A DNA stretch of 64,000 bases from Synaphobranchus kaupii (Eukaryota; Chordata; Actinopteri; Anguilliformes; Synaphobranchidae): contig CM056385.1 of assembly GCA_029718625.1 (NCBI GenBank), forward strand, positions 22,157,282 through 22,221,281. Reading direction: 5' to 3'. The notes beneath the pieces were generated by a model. It made no database searches, was not told the DNA's origin, and saw nothing but the letters and a program-made list of their open reading frames with translations. This document shows, one piece after another, positions 47,664-60,845 of the stretch; positions within the stretch are counted from its first letter, which is position 1; each line of letters begins with the position of its first letter. A program made the translations under genes and the position numbers.

Positions 47664-48076
47664 TTCATAAATATGCACAGTGAAAATGGTGACGTTAAAT
47701 CCCCCCATGAAGTTTAATTAGAGTTTGAAGTTGGCCATCTCATATACTTGTATATAACAGTACTACCACATTTTGACCACAAGATGGTGCCATTTTAACA
47801 GATAGTTGAAATGGCACCATCTTGTGGTCAAAATGTGGTAGTACTATATGTGATATAAATCTGATATCCTTGTATTTCACATAGTACTACCACATTTTGA
47901 CCACAAGATGGTGCCATTTCAACTATCTGTTAAAATGGCACCATCTTGTGGTCAAAATGTGGTACTACTGTTATACTGTTATATACAAGGATATGAGATG
48001 GCCAACTTCAAACTCTAATTAAATTTCATGGGGGGATTTAACCATCACCATTTTCACTGTGCATATTTATAAATAT
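47664..48076. repeat. Nested foldback, two hairpins (unit 8)
   Basis: Two-hairpin form with intact stems. Confidence 0.9.
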
Positions 48077-49077
48077 ATGAAGAAATAATAATCCAAGTCA
48101 CAGCTTCTCATGTGTTTTCCCGCATAATTTATGCTAACAGATATTGGTGATTTTAAACATGTTTCAACCTCTCTTTTTCACTCCAGCTTTTCTGCAGTCC
48201 CGCAAGCAATTGTGGCCCCGGTTTATCTGTGTGCAAACCCAGTGCGTACGTTCTGAAGTGTCCCGGTGTCCCCGGTGCAGTGGTATGTACATTTTATGTC
48301 TCAGACTCAGGTCCCAGGGCCTCGTTGTCACGACTTTGGCCTGGTTCATATCTCAACACTTGTGAATTGTAGTATCAGAATCCATGTCAAGAACTAGGCC
48401 CGTTACAGGTCTCGAGAATTTACGGCAGATGCAAGTCTTAAGGCCTCAGAGTGCGACCAGCAGCTGCAACAAGCCTTAAGACCATCTGGAATCTGCCCTG
48501 GGCGGATCCATCACCCAAAACCTCTGAAATCAGTGCCGTCCTAAGAGCTCTGTGTTGCTCATATGCTCGACCTAAGTCCCAAGACATTTGTCATTCAGCC
48601 CAGTGTGTGTACCAGTACCATGTCCTGAAATCCAATCCATAGGTACGCTACCCAGCACCAAGGCATATGCATCAGGGAAGCACTGTGGGCGTCTAACAGA
48701 TGAGCTGACCATGCGGAGGAGAAGCAGGAAGTCCCCAGACGGAGGAGCTGTGTAAGTATGAGTTTTGCTTTCTTTTTGTTTTTATGCACCACATTTGGTG
48801 TAGATTAGTGTATTACTACTTACAGTCTTACATACTTCTATGCAATCAAATCAATTTGTTTTAACTAAAACAAACTAATTTGATTATAGTTGTATGTGAT
48901 ACTGTCTGTAGTAATGCACTAATGGAGGGTGGGGCCTGGCCGAATTCTCAACTTTTTCGCCTTACCGCCAAACCGTTTCTGCTCCAAAAAAGTTCCATAA
49001 CCCCTGCATTGTGCTCCCAACTTTCAGGGGGGGGCCACAACCGCCACTTCCCCTTCATTCACACCCCATTCATACAA

Positions 49078-49205
49078 CTCCCCCACCCTTGGGGACCACC
49101 GCATCCATACGACTCCCCCACCCTTGGGGACCACCGCATCCATACGACTCCCCCACCCTTGGGGACCACCGCATCCATACGACTCCCCCACCCTTGGGGA
49201 CCACC
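49078..49205. repeat. 35-bp minisatellite, 4 copies (unit 8)
   Basis: Copies start at 49078, 49113, 49148 and 49183. Confidence 0.95.
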
Positions 49206-49222
49206 AACATTGCTCAGGTGTG

Positions 49223-49875
49223 GCACTCGGGGAATCGAACCAGCGACTTCTATCCACGTGAAGTGCGGTCCAACCTCCTACGCCACGGAGTCCTTCGCAT
49301 TTTTGGTTTGTTTTTCTACAAACTTAAATGGCACAATGGTACAATGGTACAATGGACAAAAGTTGTGCAAACCTGAATGGGGATTGAACCCCAGACCTTG
49401 GCGTTGCTAAACCAGAACCATTCCTTTGAGCCGCTGTAACTTACACTTCTTTCTTGGGTTTTCCTGCAGTGAATTCATGAAGATGCAAAAAGAGAGGAGA
49501 AAGAACATTCAAAAAGCCTGTCCCTTCTGTTGTTTTTTATACCTTTATGTACCTATGTGCTTTTGCTGCCATTTCAATTGCCCTACGGGGACAATTAAAG
49601 TTTATTGAATTTAATTGAATTCTCGCCACAATCTTGGACAGAAAATGAGACTGCAGAAATGTAGGGGAAGAGTGAGGTTTGAACCCTGAAGTGCTGTGTC
49701 CACAGACAAAGACAATACCGTTGTGCCAAAGTATCCTTAGCTGTTCTGTGAGCTCTGAAGTGGAGTGAAGAAGCTGAGATCATAAAAATATGAGGAATAA
49801 AGATCTAGAATGAGGTTTGAACCCTCAAGCTCACCTTCCAGAGACCAAGACTCTACCGTTATGCCACAGTGGCCT
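49223..49875 (-). repeat. tRNA-like modules T1-T4 (unit 8)
   Basis: All four present. Carries the TTCTTGGG change shared with unit 4. Confidence 0.6.
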
Positions 49876-49890
49876 TGATGTGTTTGAGGG

Positions 49891-50076
49891 TGATCACTCT
49901 ATTGGGGCATATTTGACCAAAGGGAAGATTTGACTAAAGAAATGATTGCCCTCTACTGGCCCACCAACATCTCTTCCAGCAACAACTCAGGTCTCCCATC
50001 CAAGTACTAACCAAGCCCACACCTGCTCAGCTTCAGCCATTCAGCAGGAGCAGATTGCATGGTGGTACGGCTGCTG
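49891..50076 (-). mobile_element. 5S-derived SINE, unit 8
   Basis: Full copy. Confidence 0.85.
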
Positions 50077-50598
50077 ATAAAACTCGTCTGCATTTTACAA
50101 TACACAAACTGCACTGTGCGTAATCTGAACTTTTTAATGAGAATTAATTGAAGCGTACATTTTCAGATATAATTCAAATACCATACTCTTACATTCATGG
50201 TTTGCAATAATACATGAAATGCATTGTGGGTAATCAGAATGGATTAATTGGAAAACACATACATTAGGTACCCAGAAATAAACCTGTTTGCTGATTCATT
50301 TGAACTTCTTTTTGACTCTTTAGTTACTTATTTAGTTACTTATCTGTTTCTAAACAGACATACTTACAAAGCATTTGCATGGCATGTTGACACATATATT
50401 TACATACACAAAACATTGCGTTAGCACATAAAAAGCATTGAGAGTAAACGGTGTCAATCGAAATATGCACACATTCACAGATGTGCGATAGTAGATGAAA
50501 TGCATTATAGGTACTCAGTCAATTAGTCAGAATAGCTCCCTCTGGTGGACATGGACAATTTGGCTCCCTCTGGTGGACATGAATAATTAATAATAATA

Positions 50599-50798
50599 AT
50601 GCGTCTTTTTTATATAGCGTCTTTCTCACACTCAAAGCACTTTACAATGATGAGGGGTGACTTGCCTCAACCACCACCAATGTACAGCACTCACCTGGAT
50701 GATGCAACGGCAGCCATTTTGCACCAGTATGCTCACCAGACGGAGAGGGAGAGAACAATTTGTTGCCAATTAAACTGGGGGACGATTAGGTAGCAGAT
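50599..50798. mobile_element. Dispersed fish repeat, unit 8 (type A junction)
   Basis: Same replaced start as in units 4 and 6. Confidence 0.5.
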
Positions 50799-51493
50799 GG
50801 AAAAAGCGAGGTTGGGAATTTAGAATTTGGTGTTCTGCAAGCCATTGATTTTGATGTAAACTGGTTAAGATCCTTTCTGATTAATGGCGATGTGAATTAT
50901 ATTTTACATTGTGGCTATTATGTTACATTGTGGCTATAAATGTTCAAATCCCCACTTTGACCACCTGTTGTGATTTTATTCATTAAAGCAGGCTATTATT
51001 GGACAAAGTTCACTGTCGCCATGATTCCTTCCTTTCCCATGTCCTAAATGCATAAGGGTGATAACCTAGTTAGCCTACTATTTTTCTGTTTTCCTTCAGT
51101 AATTGTCCCTATAATTAGGCTATAACACAGTTTTTTCTTTAGGCAACGTGTGCATTACACATACATTTGAGTATTTTTGTTGTATTCCTTGTTATATAAA
51201 TCTAAAATAGAAACTTTCCATAATTTGTGGATACTAATCCCTTTGTTGAATATTGGTAACAATCGCATTCGTTTAGGCTATCGGCTATCATCTTTTCCTG
51301 TTGTGGTGAAGAAATAGCATGAGCTGTCCAGATTATTGAAATAATTTGATTCAAAACTAGTGTTTCGCTCAACTCCGCTCACACGCTCTGGTGGCTATGC
51401 AAATAAAGTTTGAACATAATATTTTTTAAATTCAAAATCACTCTTTAATGAATGCGGAGGAGACCATTCATCATTAATTTACAACCTCCCTTA

Positions 51494-51727
51494 ATTACAT
51501 TATAGGCATTTAGCAGATGCTCTTATCCAGAGCGACTTACACAACTTTTGAGCATTGTTTTTTTTTTTTTTTTACATATTATCCATTTAAACAGCTGGAT
51601 ATATACTGAAGTGATTCAGGTTAAGTACCTTGCTCAAGGGTACAACGGCAGTGTCCAATCTGGGAATCGAACCTGCAACCTTTCGGTCACAAGGCCAGTT
51701 CCTTAACCATTATACTACACTGCCGCC
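51494..51727 (-). mobile_element. tRNA-derived SINE, unit 9
   Basis: Copy with the type B CATTTAAACAGC variant. Confidence 0.85.
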
Positions 51728-53417
51728 CTGCATATCTGTCTGCAAGGTGCAGGTATTAAGAATACACTCTCCATGCTGTATGGTTGGTGTCTGCACTCAT
51801 CCCCGTTCCCCAGTAGAGGTGCGCAACTTTCTCCCTTTAATTACCCAGATAGTGCGGAATTCCGACGTGGATTCAACATCAATTTGCTCATCGAAATCAC
51901 GTTGAAAGCTAATGGAGTGAGTCAGTGATGGCAACAAACATTAAAACTTTTAAATATCATGTAAATATTTAACCTTGATTATTCAATATTTGTCGGTATT
52001 CTGACAACGTGATCTCGATGAGCAAATTGATGTTGAATCAATTCAATCAAAAAAAAAAATCAATCAAAATGCCTCTTCATTTTATAACACACAAACTGCA
52101 CTGTGGGTAATCTGAAATATTTAATGAGAATGTGTATGCATGTTAGCTAACCATATAAACATAATGAACACAAAGTAGACAAGGAGGCAAATTATAAACC
52201 AACAGCATAACATATGTAAGCTACTTTGTGAAAACCTTTGTTTCATTTAATGGGGGAGTTTTTTCCCCCCCCAACAAGGTTGGAAAACGAACGAAAACGA
52301 GCTGCATTTGGATGCAGTAACCGACAGCAAGCCTTTCTGTGTTCGCGTTTCCAATTAACAATGCACAAAGTAACCTATGGATGAAATTTCCTATAGCATA
52401 GTAATCACAATTTCAATTTCCAACATTGTTCACTGCAATCTTTGCTTTCAAACATTCAAACCATACATTCAAAGTCATATGGACAACACAGTTTTTGCGC
52501 TAAAAGTTTATTAACGTTAACACACACAGCACGATAGCCTACAGAACTGCTTGCTAAGCTGCTAAATTAGCTGATAGCAACATACGATCGAATAGGAATC
52601 AACTGCTTAAATATCAGGAATATTAACTGACATATAGTATATAGTTCTGTGGATATGACTCACTCTTGTACCATAGTCAGTAATCTCTGCCATAGTTATG
52701 CGAATAAACGCTCTATGTATATTACGTTTTTACTTCCGGGTTACTTGCTGAAATTGTTGGATGAGTGCACAATTCTGCAGGCGAGTGTGCTCCTGAATTC
52801 CCTCAACAACACCCCCGGAAATAAGGGGTTCGTTTTGGTAATTTAAGTGCCCCCATTTGTGAGAAAAATCGCACACTCAAAAGCTTTTTTGACGAAGTGG
52901 ACGCGTACCCAAAAGTGTGTAGGGGTCGTATTCGGACACAGCCAAAATGAAACTCCAGTTAACATGGTTTGATCAACCGTGACGCAATGTTATTATGTTT
53001 TTTTGAAAGCGCTTATGGGATATGTTGTCAATAACAAGACGCGATTACTGAAGCCGACGAGACCTTTGACTTCATTTCCCGAATAAACCATTGTCGAAAG
53101 GCCATGTGGTGTACATCTGCAACTCGTAAACATTCTTCCACCGTACAGTGCTACAGAAAGGTAATTACTTATTTTGTAGCAAGACAAAGTTAACTATGTA
53201 ATGTCTACCAGCTAACTCCAACTTTTGAAAATAGCACTTCGTATGCTTCGCGTGTGATAGCTACCTAATTATATATCCATATATTTAACCAAGCTTGCAT
53301 CGATAAATGGAACTAGTTAGCTGGCTTTGTAGAGAACACTAGCTAGACAGGGACCATTGAATGAACAAGCCAGCTAATGTTAGCAAGATCGTTTAAGCAG
53401 GCATGCAACTTGACGCG

Positions 53418-53439
53418 CCCCCCCCCCCCCCCCCCCCCC
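53418..53439. repeat. Expanded C tract (22 bases), unit 9
   Basis: Second large expansion of the variable C tract, again in a type B unit. Confidence 0.7.
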
Positions 53440-54045
53440 GTTTTATGGCTTGTCACGTTGCTAAATATACCGAAAGTCTTTTTTATATGGTTACCATTTA
53501 CAAAGTAACATTATACTCCATTATACATGTATCTTGTTGCTAGTTATCTGTCAAATTATTTAAACCTAGAAAAAAAAAATCGGATTATTTTGAGTAAGTT
53601 CACTAGTAAAATGCAACACTGCGTAACTTCCAATTTAAACACTCATAATTTACAATTACAGTAACAATGGTATGGATGTTGAGTTTTTTTCCACACCTAT
53701 GAATACATTTACCTTGACTCGACTGCATGGGACTTCTTGTCTGGAGCAAGATGCTTTATTCATTCTTTCTCATAAGCCACTATCAGTCTAGCTCACTAAA
53801 TATGATGATAGATATGTTTGCTTTTTATGACTGTCCCTCAGATTTATATAACTAGGTTAGTAATCAAGTTTACGATGATCCACTTTAGTTAACAGCAGCA
53901 ATAGCTAGCTTTCTGGCCTTGGCTGTTTTCTTTTTGTATTTTTCTGTCATATCAGGTGTTATTCCAGATGTCAAAATATTTCAGATTTATAAGTACATGT
54001 GGTCCTATGTAAGTACATACTGGCTATAGAAAGTTTGCACATCCT

Positions 54046-54460
54046 TTCATAAATATGCACAGTGAAAATGGTGACGTTAAATCCCCCCATGAAGTTTAAT
54101 TAGAGTTTGAAGTTGGCCATCTCATATACTTGTATATAACAGTACTACCACATTTTGACCACAAGATGGTGCCATTTTAAACAGATAGTTGAAATGGCAC
54201 CATCTTGTGGGTCAAAATGTGGTAGTACTATATGTGATATAAATCTGATATCCTTGTATTTCACATAGTACTACCACATTTTGACCACAAGATGGTGCCA
54301 TTTCAACTATCTGTTAAATGGCACCATCTTGTGGTCAAAATGTGGTACTACTGTTATACTGTTATATACAAGGATATGAGATGGCCAACTTCAAACTCTA
54401 ATTAAATTTCATGGGGGGATTTAACCATCACCATTTTTCACTGTGCATATTTATAAATAT
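54046..54460. repeat. Nested foldback, two hairpins (unit 9)
   Basis: Two-hairpin form with one-base indels near 54180, 54210, 54317 and 54437 that interrupt loops, stems and outer arm. Confidence 0.9.
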
Positions 54461-55485
54461 ATGAAGAAATAATAATCCAAGTCACAGCTTCTCATGTGTT
54501 TTCCCGCATAATTTATGCTAACAGATATTGGTGATTTTAAACATGTTTCAACCTCTCTTTTTCACTCCAGCTTTTCTGCAGTCCCGCAAGCAATTGTGGC
54601 CCCGGTTTATCTGTGTGCAAACCCAGTGCGTACGTTCTGAAGTGTCCCGGTGTCCCCGGTGCAGTGGTATGTACATTTTATGTCTCAGACTCAGGTCCCA
54701 GGGCCTCGTTGTCACGACTTTGGCCTGGTTCATATCTCAACACTTGTGAATTGTAGTATCAGAATCCATGTCAAGAACTAGGCCCGTTACAGGTCTCGAG
54801 AATTTACGGCAGATGCAAGTCTTAAGGCCTCAGAGTGCGACCAGCAGCTGCAACAAGCCTTAAGACCATCTGGAATCTGCCCTGGGCGGATCCATCACCC
54901 AAAACCTCTGAAATCAGTGCCGTCCTAAGAGCTCTGTGTTGCTCATATGCTCGACCTAAGTCCCAAGACATTTGTCATTCAGGCCCAGTGTGTGTACCAG
55001 TACCATGTCCTGAAATCCAATCCATAGGTACGCTACCCAGCACCAAGGCATATGCATCAGGGAAGCACTGTGGGCGTCTAACAGATGAGCTGACCATGCG
55101 GAGGAGAAGCAGGAAGTCCCCAGACGGAGGAGCTGTGTAAGTATGAGTTTTGCTTTCTTTTTGTTTTTATGCACCACATTTGGTGTAGATTTAGTGTATT
55201 ACTACTTACAGTCTTACATACTTCTATGCAATCAAATCAATTTGTTTTAACTAAAACAAACTAATTTGATTATAGTTGTATGTGATACTGTCTGTAGTAA
55301 TGCACTAATGGAGGGTGGGGCCTGGCCGAATTCTCAACTTTTTCGCCTTACAGCCAAACCGTTTCTGCTCCAAAAAAGTTCCATAACCCCTGCATTGTGC
55401 TCCCAACTTTCAGGGGGGGCCACAACCCGCCACTTCCCCTTCATTCACACCCCATTCATACCCCATTCATACCCCATTCATACAA

Positions 55486-55615
55486 CTCCCCCACCCTTGG
55501 GGACCACCGCATCCATACGACTCCCCCACCCTTGGGGACCACCGCATCCATACGACTCCCCCCCACCCTTGGGGACCACCGCATCCATACGACTCCCCCA
55601 CCCTTGGGGACCACC
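55486..55615. repeat. 35-bp minisatellite, 4 copies (unit 9)
   Basis: Copies start at 55486, 55521, 55556 and 55593; the third has two extra C. A separate 11-bp ACCCCATTCAT expansion lies just upstream. Confidence 0.95.
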
Positions 55616-55632
55616 AACATTGCTCAGGTGTG

Positions 55633-56287
55633 GCACTCGGGGAATCGAACCAGCGACTTCTATCCACGTGAAGTGCGGTCCAACCTCCTACGCCACGGAG
55701 TCCTTCGCATTTTTGGTTTGTTTTTCTACAAACTTAAATGGCACAATGGTACAATGGTACAATGGACAAAAGTTGTGTAAACCTGAATGGGGATTGAACC
55801 CCAGACCTTGGCGTTGCTAAACCAGAAACCATTCCTTTGAGCCGCTGTAACTTACACTTCTTTGTTGGGTTTTCCTGCAGTGAATTCATGAAGATGCAAA
55901 AAGAGAGGGAGAAAGAACATTCAAAAAGCCTGTCCCTTCTGTTGTTTTTTATACCTTTATGTACCTATGTGCTTTTGCTGCCATTTCAATTGCCCTACGG
56001 GGACAATTAAAGTTTATTGAATTTAATTGAATTCTCGCCACAATCTTGGACAGAAAATGAGACCGCAGAAATGTAGGGGAAGAGTGAGGTTTGAACCCTG
56101 AAGTGCTGTGTCCACAGACAAAGACAATACCGTTGTGCCAAAGTATCCTTAGCTGTTCTGTGAGCTCTGAAGTGGAGTGAAGAAGCTGAGATCATAAAAA
56201 TATGAGGAATAAAGATCTAGAATGAGGTTTGAACCCTCAAGCTCACCTTCCAGAGACCAAGACTCTACCGTTATGCCACAGTGGCCT
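55633..56287 (-). repeat. tRNA-like modules T1-T4 (unit 9)
   Basis: All four present. Extra bases near 55828 and 55908 lie in T2 and in the terminal-exon-like segment. Confidence 0.6.
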
Positions 56288-56302
56288 TGATGTGTTTGAG
56301 GG

Positions 56303-56488
56303 TGATCACTCTATTGGGGCATATTTGACCAAAGGGAAGATTTGACTAAAGAAATGATTGCCCTCTACTGGCCCACCAACATCTCTTCCAGCAACAACTC
56401 AGGTCTCCCATCCAAGTACTAACCAAGCCCACACCTGCTCAGCTTCAGCCATTCAGCAGGAGCAGATTGCATGGTGGTACGGCTGCTG
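56303..56488 (-). mobile_element. 5S-derived SINE, unit 9
   Basis: Full copy. Confidence 0.85.
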
Positions 56489-57010
56489 ATAAAACTCGTC
56501 TGCATTTTACAATACACAAACTGCACTGTGCGTAATCTGAACTTTTTAATGAGAATTAATTGAAGCGTACATTTTCAGATATAATTCAAATACCATACTC
56601 TTACATTCATGGTTTGCAATAATACATGAAATGCATTGTGGGTAATCAGAATGGATTAATTGGAAAACACATACATTAGGTACCCAGAAATAAACCTGTT
56701 TGCTGATTCATTTGAACTTCTTTTTGACTCTTTAGTTACTTATTTAGTTACTTATCTGTTTCTAAACAGACATACTTACAAAGCATTTGCATGGCATGTT
56801 GACACATATATTTACATACACAAAACATTGCGTTAGCACATAAAAAGCATTGAGAGTAAACGGTGTCAATCGAAATATGCACACATTCACAGATGTGCGA
56901 TAGTAGATGAAATGCATTATAGGTACTCAGTCAATTAGTCAGAATAGCTCCCTCTGGTGGACATGGACAATTTGGCTCCCTCTGGTGGACATGAATAATT
57001 AATAATAATA

Positions 57011-57210
57011 ATGCCTGGCATTTATATAGCGTCTTTCTCACACTCAACGCACTTTACAATGATGAGGGGTGACTTGCCTCAACCACCACCAATGTACAGC
57101 ACTCACCTGGATGATGCAACGGCAGCCATTTTGCACCAGTATGCTCACCAGACGGAGAGGGAGAGAACAATTTGTTGCCAATTAAACTGGGGGACGATTA
57201 GGTAGCAGAT
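57011..57210. mobile_element. Dispersed fish repeat, unit 9
   Basis: Copy with the common AATGCCTGGC junction. Confidence 0.5.
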
Positions 57211-57905
57211 GGAAAAAGCGAGGTTGGGAATTTAGAATTTGGTGTTCTGCAAGCCATTGATTTTGATGTAAAGTGGTTAAGATCCTTTCTGATTAATGGC
57301 GATGTGAATTATATTTTACATTGTGGCTATTATGTTACATTGTGGCTATAAATGTTCAAATCCCCACTTTGACCACCTGTTGTGATTTTATTCATTAAAG
57401 CAGGCTATTATTGGACAAAGTTCACTGTCGCCATGATTCCTTCCTTTCCCATGTCCTAAATGCATAAGGGTGATAACCTAGTTAGCCTACTATTTTTCTG
57501 TTTTCCTTCAGTAATTGTCCCTATAATTAGGCTATAACACAGTTTTTTCTTTAGGCAACGTGTGCATTACACATACATTTGAGTATTTTTGTTGTATTCC
57601 TTGTTATATAAATCTAAAATAGAAACTTTCCATAATTTGTGGATACTAATCCCTTTGTTGAATATTGGTAACAATCGCATTCGTTTAGGCTATCGGCTAT
57701 CATCTTTTCCTGTTGTGGTGAAGAAATAGCATGAGCTGTCCAGATTATTGAAATAATTTGATTCAAAACTAGTGTTTCGCTCAACTCCGCTCACACGCTC
57801 TGGTGGCTATGCAAATAAAGTTTGAACATAATATTTTTTAAATTCAAAATCACTCTTTAATGAATGCGGAGGAGACCATTCATCATTAATTTACAACCTC
57901 CCTTA

Positions 57906-58137
57906 ATTACATTATAGGCATTTAGCAGATGCTCTTATCCAGAGCGACTTACACAACTTTTGAGCATTGTTTTTTTTTTTTTTACATATTATCCATTTAG
58001 ACAGCTGGATATATACTGAAGTGATTCAGGTTAAGTACCTTGCTCAAGGGTACAACGGCAGTGTCCAATCTGGGAATCGAACCTGCAACCTTTCGGTCAC
58101 AAGGCCAGTTCCTTAACCATTATACTACACTGCCGCC
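57906..58137 (-). mobile_element. tRNA-derived SINE, unit 10
   Basis: Copy with the CATTTAGACAGC variant, unlike the type B units. Confidence 0.85.
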
Positions 58138-60432
58138 CTGCATATCTGTCTGCAAGGTGCAGGTATTAAGAATACACTCTCCATGCTGTATGGTTGGTGT
58201 CTGCACTCATCCCCGTTCCCCAGTAGAGGTGCGCAACTTTCTCCCTTTAATTACCCAGATAGTGCGGAATTCCGACGTGGATTCAACATCAATTTGCTCA
58301 TCGAAATCACGTTGAAAGCTAATGGAGTGAGTCAGTGATGGCAACAAACATTAAAACTTTTAAATATCATGTAAATATTTAACCTTGATTATTCAATATT
58401 TGTCGGTATTCTGACAACGTGATCTCGATGAGCAAATTGATGTTGAATCAATTCAATCAAAAAAAAAAATCAATCAAAATGCCTCTTCATTTTATAACAC
58501 ACAAACTGCACTGTGGGTAATCTGAAATATTTAATGAGAATGTGTATGCATGTTAGCTAACCATATAAACATAATGAACACAAAGTAGACAAGGAGGCAA
58601 ATTATAAACCAACAGCATAACATATGTAAGCTACTTTGTGAAAACCTTTGTTTCATTTAATGGGGGAGTTTTTCCCCCCCCCAACAAGGTTGGAAAACGA
58701 ACGAAAACGAGCTGCATTTGGATGCAGTAACCGACAGCAAGCCTTTCTGTGTTCGCGTTTCCAATTAACAATGCACAAAGTAACCTATGGATGAAATTTC
58801 CTATAGCATAGTAATCACAATTTCAATTTCCAACATTGTTCACTGCAATCTTTGCTTTCAAACATTCAAACCATACATTCAAAGTCATATGGACAACACA
58901 GTTTTGCGCTAAAAGTTTATTAACGTTAACACACACAGCACGATAGCCTACAGAACTGCTTGCTAAGCTGCTAAATTAGCTGATAGCAACATACGATCGA
59001 ATAGGAATCAACTGCTTAAATATCAGGAATATTAACTGACATATAGTATATAGTTCTGTGGATATGACTCACTCTTGTACCATAGTCAGTAATCTCTGCC
59101 ATAGTTATGCGAATAAACGCTCTATGTATATTACGTTTTTACTTCCGGGTTACTTGCTGAAATTGTTGGATGAGTGCACAATTCTGCAGGCGAGTGTGCT
59201 CCTGAATTCCCTCAACAACACCCCGGAAATAAGGGGTTCGTTTTGGTAATTTAAGTGCCCCCATTTGTGAGAAAAATCGCACACTCAAAAGCTTTTTTGA
59301 CGAAGTGGACGCGTACCCAAAAGTGTGTAGGGGTCGTATTCGGACACAGCCAAAATGAAACTCCAGTTAACATGGTTTGATCAACCGTGACGCAATGTTA
59401 TTATGTTTTTTTGAAAGCGCTTATGGGATATGTTGTCAATAACAAGACGCGATTACTGAAGCCGACGAGACCTTTGACTTCATTTCCCGAATAAACCATT
59501 GTCGAAAGGCCATGTGGTGTACATCTGCAACTCGTAAACATTCTTCCACCGTACAGTGCTACAGAAAGGTAATTACTTATTTTGTAGCAAGACAAAGTTA
59601 ACTATGTAATGTCTACCAGCTAACTCCAACTTTTGAAAATAGCACTTCGTATGCTTCGCGTGTGATACCTAATTATATATCCATATATTTAACCAAGCTT
59701 GCATCGATAAATGGAACTAGTTAGCTGGCTTTGTAGAGAACACTAGCTAGACAGGGACCATTGAATGAACAAGCCAGCTAATGTTAGCAAGATCGTTTAA
59801 GCAGGCATGCAACTTGACGCGCCCCCCCCGTTTTATGGCTTGTCACGTTGCTAAATATACCGAAAGTCTTTTTATATGGTTACCATTTACAAAGTAACAT
59901 TATACTCCATTATACATGTATCTTGTTGCTAGTTATCTGTCAAATTATTTAAACCTAGAAAAAAAAAAATCGGATTATTTTGAGTAAGTTCACTAGTAAA
60001 ATGCAACACTGCGTAACTTCCAATTTAAACACTCATAATTTACAATTACAGTAACAATGGTATGGATGTTGAGTTTTTTCCACACCTATGAATACATTTA
60101 CCTTGACTCGACTGCATGGACTTCTTGTCTGGAGCAAGATGCTTTATTCATTCTTTCTCATAAGCCACTATCAGTCTAGCTCACTAAATATGATGATAGA
60201 TATGTTTGCTTTTTATGACTGTCCCTCAGATTTATATAACTAGGTTAGTAATCAAGTTTACGATGATCCACTTTAGTTAACAGCAGCAATAGCTAGCTTT
60301 CTGCCTTGGCTGTTTTCTTTTTGTATTTTTCTGTCATATCAGGTGTTATTCCAGATGTCAAAATATTTCAGATTTATAAGTACATGTGGTCCTATGTAAG
60401 TACATACTGGCTATAGAAAGTTTGCACATCCT

Positions 60433-60845
60433 TTCATAAATATGCACAGTGAAAATGGTGACGTTAAATCCCCCCATGAAGTTTAATTAGAGTTTGAAGT
60501 TGGCCATCTCATATACTTGTATATAACAGTACTACCACATTTTGACCACAAGATGGTGCCATTTTAACAGATAGTTGAAATGGCACCATCTTGTGGTCAA
60601 AATGTGGTAGTACTATATGTGATATAAATCTGATATCCTTGTATTTCACATAGTACTACCACATTTTGACCACAAGATGGTGCCATTTCAACTATCTGTT
60701 AAAATGGCACCATCTTGTGGTCAAAATGTGGTACTACTGTTATACTGTTATATACAAGGATATGAGATGGCCAACTTCAAACTCTAATTAAATTTCATGG
60801 GGGGATTTAACCATCACCATTTTCACTGTGCATATTTATAAATAT
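60433..60845. repeat. Nested foldback, two hairpins (unit 10)
   Basis: Two-hairpin form with intact stems. Confidence 0.9.

Larger units (their letters stand above)
44613..50969. repeat. Macrosatellite unit 8 (6357 bp, type A)
   Basis: Type A copy and near twin of unit 4: the lengths differ by one base and it shares CTTACCGCC near 48966, TTCTTGGG near 49453, the eight-G run at 49028 and four minisatellite copies. It differs from unit 4 at TTACTTGCTGAAA, where units 3 and 4 have GATG. The C tract is 8 bases. The 35-bp inverted repeat lies at 45512-45681. Confidence 0.97.
50970..57381. repeat. Macrosatellite unit 9 (6412 bp, type B)
   Basis: Type B copy with all four B markers. The C tract is 22 bases at 53418-53439. 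More than a dozen private one-base homopolymer indels lie between about 52495 and 55910, for example GTTTTTGCGC near 52493, ACACCCCCGG near 52811, CATGGGACTT near 53727, GTGGGTCAAA near 54207 and ATTCAGGCCC near 54978. ACCCCATTCAT is tripled near 55449-55480. The 35-bp inverted repeat lies at 51870-52039. Confidence 0.97.
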
